From Caryophanales bacterium UBA5729 (lineage in GTDB: Bacteria > Bacillota_I > Bacilli_A > Izemoplasmatales > Hujiaoplasmataceae): DNA of 49,349 nucleotides. The DNA lies in NCBI GenBank assembly GCA_002419505.1, contig DIGF01000018.1, forward strand, positions 1-49,349, given 5' to 3'. The translations under genes and the position numbers were made by a program. The first letter of the stretch is position 1. Each line of letters starts with the position of its first letter. Below the pieces are notes generated by a model. The model was not told the origin of the DNA and made no database searches. It saw only the letters and a list, made by a program, of their open reading frames with translations. This document shows, piece after piece, positions 6,824 through 14,524 of the stretch.

Positions 6824-8936
6824 GTTGTTCAATTATAAACTCATCATTTTTAAGCTTAAGAGTATAATCATTATTCGGTTTTATCGATGAGTCAATTATT
6901 TTTTTAGCAATTAGTGACTCTAGATGGTGTTGAATGTAACGTTTGATTGGTCGAGCTCCGTAGTTAGGATCATAGGCTTTTTCGAGTATCATAACTTTAA
7001 CTTCCTCGCTGAAATTAAAATTAAATTTTTGTGCACTTAATCTTTGTTTAAGTTCATCAAGCAGTTTTTCAACAATTTTTACTTGAACATTTTTAGATAA
7101 AGCATTAAAAATTATGATTTCATCAATTCGATTGATGAATTCTGGTTTAAAATTTTGACGGACTAGATCCAAGACTTTTTCCTTTGCGCTTTGGTCATTA
7201 TCGGTTAAGAATTTTGAACCGATATTAGATGTCATAATAATTATTGTGTTTCGGAAATCGACAACTCTCCCTTGATTATCAGTTAATCTACCGTCATCAA
7301 GTATTTGTAAAAGAATATTGAAAACTTCACTGTGAGCTTTTTCGATTTCATCAAAAAGTACGATTGAATACGGTTTTCTTCTGATAGCTTCAGTTAATTG
7401 ACCGCCTTGGTCATAACCAACATACCCAGGGGGAGCACCAATTAATCGCGATACGGAAAATCTTTCCATATATTCACTCATGTCGATTCTGACAATCTGG
7501 TTCTCATTAGCGAAAAGTTGTTCAGCTAAGGATTTAGCTAGTTCTGTTTTACCGACACCAGTAGGACCTAAAAACATAAACGAACCGATTGGCCTGTTTT
7601 CATTTTTAATTCCCGCTCTTTGGCGAATGATTGCGTCACTGACAAGTTCGATCGCTTGATCTTGTCCGATTACGCGTTTTTTTAGTTCATCAGCGAGATT
7701 AATCAATTTTTCCCTGTCGCCTTGCATCAGTTTTGAAACGGGGATATGAGTCCATTTTGAAACCACTTCAGCGATATTTTCTTCATTGACGGTTTCAGAA
7801 ATCAGTTGGTGATTCGCTGCGTTTGCCAAGTTGTTAATTTCAGTTTCTAGTTTAGGTATGGCAGAATACTGCAATTCAGCGGCTTTTGAATAATCGGAAT
7901 TATTATAAGCGTTTTGCAGTTCAAGTTTTAGTTGATCAAGTTTTGCTTTTTTATTTTTTACCTCTTCTAATTCAGCTTTTTCTTTTTCCCAAATCTTTCT
8001 GATTTCCATTTCCTTAATCTTAAAGTCCTCTAACTCTTGTTTCAAAGTTTTTAGGCGCATTTTAGAACCGCTGTCTGTTTCTTTCTCTAAAGCTCTCTTT
8101 TCAATTTCTAGTTGCATTATCTTTCTTGTCACATCATCGAGTTCAGCGGGCATTGAGTCAATTTCTAAACGGATTGAAGCAGAAGCTTCATCGATGAGAT
8201 CAATTGCTTTATCAGGTAAGAAGCGATCTGTGATATAACGATTTGATAATAAGACTGCAGAAATTATTGCTTCATCATGAATATGAACGCCATGATGAGT
8301 TTCGAATTTTTCTTTTAAACCTCTAAGTATCGAAATTGAATCTTCGATGCTCGGTTCATTGATTATGACTTTTTGTAGCCTTCTTTCTAAGGCATTATCT
8401 TTTTCGATGTATAAGCGATATTCATTTAAAGTAGTTGCGCCGATGCAGTGAAGCTCACCTCTTGCTAACATTGGTTTTAACATATTCGAAGCATCCATTG
8501 CACCTTCAGTCTTTCCTGCGCCGACAATCATGTGAATTTCATCAATAAACATGATTATCTGACCATCTGAAGCTTTGACTTTATTCAATACTGCTTTAAG
8601 TCTTTCTTCAAATTCACCGCGGTATTTTGCCCCTGCTACCAAAGCAGCAAGATCAAGTTCATAGATTATTTTATCTTTTAAACCGATTGGAACATCTCTT
8701 TCGACGATTCTTGTGGCTAAACCCTCGACGATAGCGGTTTTACCCACTCCAGGTTCACCGATTAAAACCGGATTATTTTTTGTTCTTCTAGAGAGGATTT
8801 TAATAATTCTTCTGATTTCTTCATCACGGCCAATAACGGGGTCTATTTTACCTTTTTTGACCGCTTCATTAATATTTCTCCCAAATTTTTCTAGGACATT
8901 TTTGTCATTTTCATATTCCGGTGGTTGTTGATACAT
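6810..8936 (-). CDS. clpB: ClpB disaggregase lacking the N-terminal domain
   Basis: 708 residues from the ATG at 8936, which has AAGGAGG about ten bases upstream; the 22 codons upstream in frame are rejected. The protein starts just before the first AAA+ module: Walker A GEPGVGKT at 60-67, then FIDEIHMIVGAGK. A long ClpB-type coiled-coil middle domain spans roughly 285-400. The second AAA+ module follows, with GPTGVGKT, VLFDEIEKAH and the conserved GAPPGYVGYDQGG pore loop. The double Clp_N domain (about 150 residues) of full-length ClpB is absent, as in short ClpB isoforms and mycoplasma ClpB. It rescues aggregated proteins with DnaK. An HrcA operator overlaps the promoter. Confidence 0.95.
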   Translation of the reverse strand: MYQQPPEYENDKNVLEKFGRNINEAVKKGKIDPVIGRDEEIRRIIKILSRRTKNNPVLIGEPGVGKTAIVEGLATRIVERDVPIGLKDKIIYELDLAALVAGAKYRGEFEERLKAVLNKVKASDGQIIMFIDEIHMIVGAGKTEGAMDASNMLKPMLARGELHCIGATTLNEYRLYIEKDNALERRLQKVIINEPSIEDSISILRGLKEKFETHHGVHIHDEAIISAVLLSNRYITDRFLPDKAIDLIDEASASIRLEIDSMPAELDDVTRKIMQLEIEKRALEKETDSGSKMRLKTLKQELEDFKIKEMEIRKIWEKEKAELEEVKNKKAKLDQLKLELQNAYNNSDYSKAAELQYSAIPKLETEINNLANAANHQLISETVNEENIAEVVSKWTHIPVSKLMQGDREKLINLADELKKRVIGQDQAIELVSDAIIRQRAGIKNENRPIGSFMFLGPTGVGKTELAKSLAEQLFANENQIVRIDMSEYMERFSVSRLIGAPPGYVGYDQGGQLTEAIRRKPYSIVLFDEIEKAHSEVFNILLQILDDGRLTDNQGRVVDFRNTIIIMTSNIGSKFLTDNDQSAKEKVLDLVRQNFKPEFINRIDEIIIFNALSKNVQVKIVEKLLDELKQRLSAQKFNFNFSEEVKVMILEKAYDPNYGARPIKRYIQHHLESLIAKKIIDSSIKPNNDYTLKLKNDEFIIEQQKKM

Positions 8937-8973
8937 AATTGGTATACCTCCTTCAATTATTTCTTCCTTATAT

Positions 8974-9002
8974 ATTATATAACAAGATATTAGCACTGTC
9001 AA
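8974..9002 (-). promoter_or_regulatory. Sigma-A promoter for clpB
   Basis: On the minus strand: TTGACA (9002-8997), 17-bp spacer, TATAAT (8979-8974). The -35 box lies inside the CIRCE element, so HrcA binding should block polymerase. Confidence 0.9.
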
Positions 9003-9016
9003 TATGAGAGTGCTAA
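8990..9016. promoter_or_regulatory. CIRCE operator (HrcA site) of clpB
   Basis: TTAGCACTG, nine-base spacer, GAGTGCTAA; one mismatch from the perfect CIRCE inverted repeat. It sits over the clpB -35 box. Confidence 0.95.
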
Positions 9017-9044
9017 TATTTAGTGTTAGATGTCATTGATAAGG

Positions 9045-9073
9045 TTGTAAAGTTAAGAAAAAACTGTTATAAT
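9045..9073 (+). promoter_or_regulatory. Sigma-A promoter for lipoamide dehydrogenase gene
   Basis: TTGTAA (9045-9050), 17-bp spacer, TATAAT (9068-9073), divergent from the clpB promoter. Confidence 0.75.
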
Positions 9074-9101
9074 TTCTTGTGGTTGAGAAATGAGGGATAA
9101 A

Positions 9102-10496
9102 ATGAGCGAAAAAAGAAAAACTGATTTATTAATCATCGGAGCTGGTCCAGGCGGTTATGTAGCTGCGATATACGCTGCGAAAAAAGGTAAAAAAGTAATT
9201 TTAGTTGACGGTAGATGGATTGGCGGAACCTGTCTTAATGAAGGTTGTATTCCTACCAAAGCCCTGGTTAAATCAGCTGAATTATATCAAGATATCATCA
9301 ATAGTGAAAAACATGGTATAAATGTCGAAAATCCTACTGTAAATCTAGAAAAGATTATTGATAATAAAGATCAAATCAAAGATAAACTTGTTGATGGCAT
9401 CAAGTTTCTCTTAAGTAAATATAAGGTTGAAGTCATTGAGGGCTATGCTAAATTTTTAAATAATCAAGAAGTTCAGATTGATGAGAAATTAATTGTTACT
9501 GCTGATGACATCATTATTGCCACAGGATCTAAAACTAAACACTTGCCAATTGAAGGGATAAACCACGAGAGAGTATTGGATTCGGAAAGAATGCTTAATC
9601 ATAAAGTTATGCCTAAATCACTTACCGTAATCGGCGGCGGAATTATTGGCATGGAATTCGCTTTTATCTATGCAAATCTTGGTGTTAAAGTAAATGTGGT
9701 TGAGTTCTTACCGAGAATTTTACCCAGTGTCGATAAAGAGATTGCTCTTAGATTAATAAGGTTTGCTAAACTGGTTAATATCGATATCATCACTGCAGCG
9801 CAAGTTCTAAAAATCGAAGAAAGAGAAACGGGTTTAAGAGTTTATTACAAGAAAAAAGAATTAGAAGAGTTTATTGATTCTGAATATGTTTTAGAAGCGG
9901 TTGGCAGAGGCCCGGTCACCGATAATCTTGGGTTAGAAAATACTGATATTGCGTATGATAAACGTCAAGGAATCAAAGTGGATAAAAAGATGAAAACCAA
10001 TGTAGATAATATTTATGCAATCGGTGATGTAACTAATATTATGCAATTAGCGCATGTTGCCAGTCATCAAGCAATTATCGCGATGGAGAACATCTTAGGA
10101 AATAAAAAAGAAATTAATTACGATGTAATTCCATCGGTAATATTCACCTCACCAACGATCGCTTATGTTGGCGTGACTGAAGATTTTGCCAAGGAAAATA
10201 ACCTTGATTATGAGATGGTTAAAACTCCTTATTCAGCTAATGGAAAAGCTTTGATTTTAGAGTCAGAAACCGGATTTATCAAGTTGCTTCGCGATCCTAA
10301 ATCGAAGCAACTGATTGGCGCAACTGTTTTTGGTAAAGAAGCTGAAAATTTGATTGCTACCTACACTTTAGCAATTACCAACAACTTTAAAACTGACGAA
10401 ATTAAAGATACCGTATTTGCTCACCCCACAATCCAAGAACTCGTTCATGAATCCGCTTTAGGTTTGGATAAAGAAGCGATTCATTTTGTCGATTAA
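9102..10496 (+). CDS. lpdA: Dihydrolipoamide dehydrogenase (E3)
   Basis: 464 residues from ATG 9102, which follows GAGGG by five bases; the in-frame ATG at 9090 has no ribosome-binding site. The FAD-binding GAGPGGYVAA is near residue 13, the redox disulfide GGTCLNEGCIPTK has Cys44 and Cys49, the second nucleotide motif is GGGIIGMEF, FAD motif 2 reads YAIGDV, and the dimer-interface catalytic His is in HPTIQE (about His441). It reoxidises lipoyl groups of 2-oxoacid dehydrogenases or glycine cleavage with NAD+. None of those partner genes is in the window, and there is no fused lipoyl domain. It leads a run with a cysteine desulfurase and a thioredoxin-like gene. Confidence 0.92.
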   Translation: MSEKRKTDLLIIGAGPGGYVAAIYAAKKGKKVILVDGRWIGGTCLNEGCIPTKALVKSAELYQDIINSEKHGINVENPTVNLEKIIDNKDQIKDKLVDGIKFLLSKYKVEVIEGYAKFLNNQEVQIDEKLIVTADDIIIATGSKTKHLPIEGINHERVLDSERMLNHKVMPKSLTVIGGGIIGMEFAFIYANLGVKVNVVEFLPRILPSVDKEIALRLIRFAKLVNIDIITAAQVLKIEERETGLRVYYKKKELEEFIDSEYVLEAVGRGPVTDNLGLENTDIAYDKRQGIKVDKKMKTNVDNIYAIGDVTNIMQLAHVASHQAIIAMENILGNKKEINYDVIPSVIFTSPTIAYVGVTEDFAKENNLDYEMVKTPYSANGKALILESETGFIKLLRDPKSKQLIGATVFGKEAENLIATYTLAITNNFKTDEIKDTVFAHPTIQELVHESALGLDKEAIHFVD

Positions 10497-10516
10497 CAAA
10501 TGAAAGAAGTGATACA

Positions 10517-11638
10517 ATGATTTATCTTGATTACAGCGCAACTACTCCGGTAGATAAGAAAATCTTAGAACTTTATTTAAAAGATAATGAGTTCTTTTTT
10601 GCTAATGCAAATTCTTTACATAAGCTAGGTATCGCAGCCGCTCAACAAATAGATCAAGCGACTGAAGATATCAAAAAGATTTTGCGATTAAATAATCACA
10701 ATTTCGTTTATACAAGCGGAGCGACAGAAGCAAATAACATCGCGTTAAAAGGCGTAGCTTTATCAAAAAAAAATAAAGGAAACCATATCATCACTTCAGC
10801 CTTTGAACATTCAAGCATTACCAACTGTTTAAACTACCTTGCTAAACAAGGTTTTGTGATTGATGTCGTCTCTAGTGATGAAGCTGGATTAATTAATCTA
10901 GAAGAACTTAAGAAATTAATTACTGATAAAACAATTTTAGTTACCATTGGTGTTGTAAATTCCGAAACAGGAATTAAACAAGATTTAAGCAAGATTTATC
11001 AAGTTGTAAAGGCTAATCCCGAAACTTTGTTTCATAGTGATATGACCCAGGCAATTGGTAAAGTTATCTCTGATTTTAACTATGTTGATTTAGCTAGCTT
11101 ATCTGCTCATAAAATTTATGGATTAAAAGGGATTGGTGGTTTGATAATTCGCGAAGGAATAAAAATCACCCCATTAATTCATGGCGGAAAATCAACCTCA
11201 GCTTTAAGAGCCGGTACTCCGCCTACACCGCTGATCTTATCTTTGAGAAATGCTATTAAGTTTTCTTATGAAGAGTTTGATGAAAAACAAAAGACGATTA
11301 AAGAAATTCATGATTATTTACTCAATAAACTTCATAGTTTAACTGAGATTGAATATAATTCTAACTCATATTCGATTAATCAAATTGTTAATGTCTCCTT
11401 TTTAGATATCTTAAGCCAAGACTTGCAACAGAAATTATCTAATTTTGATATTTTTGTATCTACATCAACAGCTTGCGCATCTGAAAGACCTATCTCATTG
11501 ACTATCAAGTATTTGACGGGTTCAATCGAAAGAGCTGAAACTTCAATAAGAATATCGCTATCACATTTAACCACAAAGAGCGAAATTGACGCTTTTATAA
11601 CCGCAATTAAGGAGATTAGACAAAGTGAAAATAATTAG
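10517..11638 (+). CDS. Cysteine desulfurase (NifS/IscS class V aminotransferase)
   Basis: 373 residues. It begins with the family signature MIYLDYSATTP. The PLP Schiff-base Lys199 is in SLSAHKIYG, with His98 stacking on the cofactor (FEHSS), and the catalytic persulfide Cys320 lies on the mobile loop STSTACAS. It removes sulfur from cysteine as enzyme persulfide for Fe-S clusters or tRNA thiolation. No iscU, sufU or mnmA lies beside it, so the acceptor cannot be named. GAAAGAAGTGA precedes the ATG. The thioredoxin-like gene overlaps its last 14 bases, so the two are coupled. It falls in the IscS/NifS group, not the SufS group, by its 'STACAS'-type loop. Confidence 0.92.
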   Translation: MIYLDYSATTPVDKKILELYLKDNEFFFANANSLHKLGIAAAQQIDQATEDIKKILRLNNHNFVYTSGATEANNIALKGVALSKKNKGNHIITSAFEHSSITNCLNYLAKQGFVIDVVSSDEAGLINLEELKKLITDKTILVTIGVVNSETGIKQDLSKIYQVVKANPETLFHSDMTQAIGKVISDFNYVDLASLSAHKIYGLKGIGGLIIREGIKITPLIHGGKSTSALRAGTPPTPLILSLRNAIKFSYEEFDEKQKTIKEIHDYLLNKLHSLTEIEYNSNSYSINQIVNVSFLDILSQDLQQKLSNFDIFVSTSTACASERPISLTIKYLTGSIERAETSIRISLSHLTTKSEIDAFITAIKEIRQSENN

Positions 11639-11903
11639 AATAACAGCGATGTGGTGCATGAGTTGTTTGGTTATGCGTTCGGTTTGGGATAAAGTTTTTA
11701 AAGAGTACTCAGATCTTGATATTGTTGATTATGATTTTGATGATGATGAAACCGAAGTGAAAAAACTTAATCCTGGAAAAGTCCTACCGGTTTTAATTAT
11801 CTATGATAAAGATCAAGAAATTGGACGCATCATCGGAGAAAAATCTAAGAAAGAACTTTTTAAAATCATTAATCGATTAAGAGAAGAAAACCCAACTACC
11901 TAA
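11625..11903 (+). CDS. Small thioredoxin-like protein
   Basis: 92 residues starting at GTG 11625, with AAGGAG ten bases upstream inside the desulfurase gene. The active site is WCMSC (Cys11, Cys14), and the thioredoxin cis-proline motif is KVLPVLII (Pro55). The short central helix and acidic stretch DYDFDDDETEV differ from classical thioredoxin, closer to mini-thioredoxins and YtpP-like proteins. Translational overlap with the cysteine desulfurase suggests it reduces the persulfide, or keeps that enzyme or Lpd in its redox state; this is inference. Cytosolic, with no signal peptide. Confidence 0.85.
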   Translation: MKIIRITAMWCMSCLVMRSVWDKVFKEYSDLDIVDYDFDDDETEVKKLNPGKVLPVLIIYDKDQEIGRIIGEKSKKELFKIINRLREENPTT

Positions 11904-11909
11904 AAAATA

Positions 11910-11936
11910 TTGTGCAAATTTTTTGCACAATTTTTC
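11910..11936 (+). terminator. Rho-independent terminator after thioredoxin-like gene
   Basis: A 9-bp stem, TTGTGCAAA (11910-11918) with TTTGCACAA (11922-11930), then TTTTTC. Confidence 0.9.
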
Positions 11937-11968
11937 TTTGCAATATTAAAGCCGGCAAATAGCTTCTG

Positions 11969-11977
11969 TGATATAAT
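11969..11977 (+). promoter_or_regulatory. Extended -10 promoter for cysE-cysK
   Basis: TG-A-TATAAT (11969-11977), 20 bases before the cysE start. The -35 region is not recognisable. The leader is too short for a T-box or S-box. Confidence 0.65.
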
Positions 11978-11996
11978 TTAAATGAGGTGTTAAATA

Positions 11997-12890
11997 ATGA
12001 AACTAGATAAACCAATTAAAGCAATTAGGGAATCGTATTTAGAAGTGATGATTAAAAAAGATCATTGTTCTTGTAAGATTCCTCAAGAAAAAGAAATAAT
12101 AAAAATTATAGAACTAACTAAAGAAATCATTTTTCCTGGGTATTTTTCTAATAAACATCTTAGTGAATTGCCGGGTGAAACCCATACAAAAAGAGTGGTA
12201 AAAAAACTTCATAAAATCCTTAAAGAACAGATTAAGTATTCTTTGTTATATTTAGCTGATGCTGAAAAATCAAAACAATTAACGGAAAAATCATGCGTCT
12301 TGTGTGTTGACTTCATTAAGAAGATTCCGGAAATAAGACAACTGGTCTATCTTGATGCAAAAGCGCATTTTATCAATGATCCGGCTGCTTACAATCATGA
12401 TCAAGTTATCTTGTCTTATCCTGGGTTATTTGCGATTATGGTCTATCGGATTGCTCATTGTTTAGACAAGATTGGCGTTCAGATTATTCCGAGAATGATG
12501 ACTGAGTACTCCCATCGTTTAACAGGAATCGATATTAATCCCAAAGCGGTAATTGGTAAAAGTTTCTTTATTGATCATGGTACTGGAGTTGTTATCGGCG
12601 AAACAACTTTGATTAAAGACAATGTCAAATTATATCAAGGCGTGACCTTAGGCGCTATGTCGCTTAGAAAAGGGCAAGAATTGAAAGGGAAAAAACGACA
12701 TCCGACCATTGAAGATAATGTAACAATCTATGCAAATGCATCAATTTTAGGTGGGGAAACGATAATTGGCGAAAATTCAGTTATTGGTTCCAATGTTTTT
12801 ATCACTAAATCTATTCCGAAAAATATGATTGTAACTTCTAAAGAACCTGAGTTAATCCTTAGGGAGAATAAGAAAAATGTCATTATATAA
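11997..12890 (+). CDS. cysE: Serine O-acetyltransferase
   Basis: 297 residues. The helical N-terminal half (about 1-150) contains LDAKAHFINDPAA, matching the SAT entry. The C-terminal left-handed beta-helix of hexapeptide repeats includes the catalytic text TGIDINPKAVIGKSFFIDHG and YQGVTLGAMSLRKG (His residues at the active site). It makes O-acetylserine from serine and acetyl-CoA for cysteine synthesis. The N-terminus is longer than CysE of Bacillus and resembles the roughly 300-residue anaerobe form. The reading frame overlaps cysK by 14 bases, the usual pairing with its complex partner. The C-terminal tail ends VII, in line with CysE tails that insert into CysK. Confidence 0.93.
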   Translation: MKLDKPIKAIRESYLEVMIKKDHCSCKIPQEKEIIKIIELTKEIIFPGYFSNKHLSELPGETHTKRVVKKLHKILKEQIKYSLLYLADAEKSKQLTEKSCVLCVDFIKKIPEIRQLVYLDAKAHFINDPAAYNHDQVILSYPGLFAIMVYRIAHCLDKIGVQIIPRMMTEYSHRLTGIDINPKAVIGKSFFIDHGTGVVIGETTLIKDNVKLYQGVTLGAMSLRKGQELKGKKRHPTIEDNVTIYANASILGGETIIGENSVIGSNVFITKSIPKNMIVTSKEPELILRENKKNVII

Positions 12891-13803
12891 TAATATCCTC
12901 GAAACTATCGGTAAAACACCGTTGGTACGATTGAGTAAAATTGAAAAAGTATATAATCTAGATGTTAAGTTATTTGCTAAACTTGAAAGTTTCAATCCCG
13001 GTAATAATGTTAAAACCAGACCAGCATTTTACATGATCAAGAATATGTATGAGCAAAAAATCATGGACAAAGATAGTAAAATAGTTGAAGCTTCAAGCGG
13101 AAATACAGGCATAGGTTTAGCTTTAGTTGGCGCTTATTATGGCAATGAAGTGATTATTGTTATGCCCGAGAACGTATCAAAAGAACGAATTGATGTACTA
13201 AGACATTACGGAGCTACAGTATTGTTAACAGATAAAGAGGAAGGCATTTTGGGTTCAGAAGCAAAGGTTAAAGAAATGCTAGCAAACGATAAAAAAGCTG
13301 TGCAACCTAGTCAATTTAAAAACATCAACAATCCGCTTAGCCATTATGAAATGACTGCTAGAGAAATCGATGTTGATTTATCGGGAAAGATAGATTATAT
13401 CTTTATTACTATCGGTACCGGCGGAACTGTCTCGGGGATAGGAAAGTACTTTAAAGAACATGGACGCAAAACGAAAATCATTGGTATTGAACCGGAATCG
13501 GCACCAGTGATAAGTAAAGGCGTCAACGGAAACCATAAAATTCAAGGTATCGGTCCGGGTTTCGTCCCAGAGATATTGGATCTTCAGGTAGTCGATGAAA
13601 TTATTACAATAAGTGACGAAGCAGCGTGGGAAATGACGAAACTTATTCCAAGAATTGAAGGTATTTCTGCGGGTATTTCTTCTGGAGCAGCTTTAGCTAG
13701 CGCTTTAAAGTATTTAAATGACCAACAATTAAAACAAAAAAACATAGTGATTATCTTTCCGGATTCTGGTGAAAAGTATTTCTCAACGACTGTTTTTGAT
13801 TAA
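12877..13803 (+). CDS. cysK: Cysteine synthase (O-acetylserine sulfhydrylase)
   Basis: 308 residues, family length. The PLP Lys46 is in NPGNNVKTRPA; most relatives read NPxxSVKDR, so the Asp after Lys is replaced by Thr. Other marks are intact: substrate loop EASSGNTGIG, phosphate cradle GTGGTVSGIG, HKIQGIGPGF, and EGISAGISSGAA near the C-terminus. It exchanges the acetate of O-acetylserine for sulfide to give cysteine. Start ATG 12877 lies inside cysE with AGGGAG upstream. The variant Lys motif leaves open a preference for another sulfur donor or beta-replacement substrate, but the cysE partner favours the classical reaction. Confidence 0.92.
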   Translation: MSLYNNILETIGKTPLVRLSKIEKVYNLDVKLFAKLESFNPGNNVKTRPAFYMIKNMYEQKIMDKDSKIVEASSGNTGIGLALVGAYYGNEVIIVMPENVSKERIDVLRHYGATVLLTDKEEGILGSEAKVKEMLANDKKAVQPSQFKNINNPLSHYEMTAREIDVDLSGKIDYIFITIGTGGTVSGIGKYFKEHGRKTKIIGIEPESAPVISKGVNGNHKIQGIGPGFVPEILDLQVVDEIITISDEAAWEMTKLIPRIEGISAGISSGAALASALKYLNDQQLKQKNIVIIFPDSGEKYFSTTVFD

Positions 13804-13809
13804 GTAAAG

Positions 13810-13831
13810 AACCGCAAATAGCGGTTTTTTT
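13810..13831 (+). terminator. Rho-independent terminator after cysK
   Basis: AACCGC (13810-13815) with GCGGTT (13821-13826), followed by a T run. Confidence 0.9.
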
Positions 13832-13857
13832 ATTTTTAGTAAAAAAAATTAAAAAAA

Positions 13858-13884
13858 ATAGCACTCAACACTTGACAGTGCTAA
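13858..13884. promoter_or_regulatory. CIRCE operator 1 of hsp20
   Basis: ATAGCACTC, nine-base spacer, CAGTGCTAA. It covers the -35 box of the hsp20 promoter. Confidence 0.88.
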
Positions 13885-13899
13885 TATTTGTGTTATAAT
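13872..13899 (+). promoter_or_regulatory. Sigma-A promoter for hsp20
   Basis: TTGACA (13872-13877), 16-bp spacer, TATAAT (13894-13899), both consensus-perfect. Strong basal activity is expected when not repressed. Confidence 0.92.
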
Positions 13900-13903
13900 A
13901 TAA

Positions 13904-13930
13904 TTGACACTCGGTACAAGAGAGTGCTAA
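13904..13930. promoter_or_regulatory. CIRCE operator 2 of hsp20
   Basis: TTGACACTC, nine-base spacer, GAGTGCTAA. The right arm is perfect and the left arm has two substitutions. It lies over the expected transcription start, 46 bp (centre to centre) after operator 1. Confidence 0.85.
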
Positions 13931-13958
13931 TTTATAAAATATAAAAGGAGGAATTATT

Positions 13959-14375
13959 ATGACAAAATTAGTAAAAAGAAACAATTCTTTATCATTCTTT
14001 GATGATTTCTTCGATGATTTCTTTCAACCAACAACCAGAACCATGAACTCAAGTATGAAGACTGATATTCTTGAATTAGAAAAAGGCTATGAATTACAAA
14101 TTGATGTGCCTGGTTTTGAAAAAGAAGATGTTAAGATTTCTTTGGAAAATGGTTACTTAACAATCGAAGCTAAAAAAGAAAAGGAAGAAGAAAGAAAAGA
14201 CGTGCATTATGTAAAACGCGAAAGATTCCTTGGTTCATGCGCTAGAAGTTTTTTTGTAGGTGAAGAAATTGCTGAAAAAGATATCAAAGCTGAATATGAT
14301 AAAGGAACGTTGAAGGTTTTTGTGCCAAAAGAAGGAACTAACGTGAAAGAAAAGAAATACATTGCAATTGAATAA
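13959..14375 (+). CDS. Small heat-shock protein, Hsp20/alpha-crystallin family
   Basis: 138 residues. A short Phe/Asp-rich N-terminal arm (SFFDDFFDDFF) precedes the alpha-crystallin domain (about 33-125), with YELQIDVPGFEKEDVKISL and GTLKVFVPKE. The C-terminal IxI-type anchor is YIAIE. It is an ATP-independent holdase that binds unfolding proteins and passes them to DnaK/ClpB. The ribosome-binding site AAGGAGGA is very strong. It stands alone between two terminators under two CIRCE boxes, so it should be among the most heat-inducible genes of the HrcA regulon. Confidence 0.95.
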   Translation: MTKLVKRNNSLSFFDDFFDDFFQPTTRTMNSSMKTDILELEKGYELQIDVPGFEKEDVKISLENGYLTIEAKKEKEEERKDVHYVKRERFLGSCARSFFVGEEIAEKDIKAEYDKGTLKVFVPKEGTNVKEKKYIAIE

Positions 14376-14386
14376 CAATAAATTGT

Positions 14387-14418
14387 AAAAACTCCTGATT
14401 TTTCAGGAGTTTTTTTTA
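14387..14418 (+). terminator. Rho-independent terminator after hsp20
   Basis: A stem of up to 12 bp around ACTCCTGA (14391-14398) and TCAGGAGT (14403-14410), with flanking A4/T4 and a T tail. Confidence 0.93.
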
Positions 14419-14497
14419 TATTGAACGATAAAACTCATATTTATCACTTGCCTTTATGAAAAATTTCAACTTAGGTTATAAAGCAGACTGTTTCTTA

Positions 14498-14506
14498 TGT
14501 TATAAT
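14498..14506 (+). promoter_or_regulatory. Extended -10 promoter for addB-addA
   Basis: TG-T-TATAAT (14498-14506), 18 bases before the addB ATG. No convincing -35 box. Confidence 0.6.
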
Positions 14507-14524
14507 TATTTAAAAGAGGTCTAA

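Noticed and set aside
8937..9002. Longer ClpB start at 9002
   Set aside because: The extra codons cover the ribosome-binding site, the -10 and -35 boxes and half of the CIRCE element.
11937..11996. T-box or S-box leader for cysE-cysK
   Set aside because: Only 60 bases separate the upstream terminator from cysE and no T-box or SAM-riboswitch motif is present.
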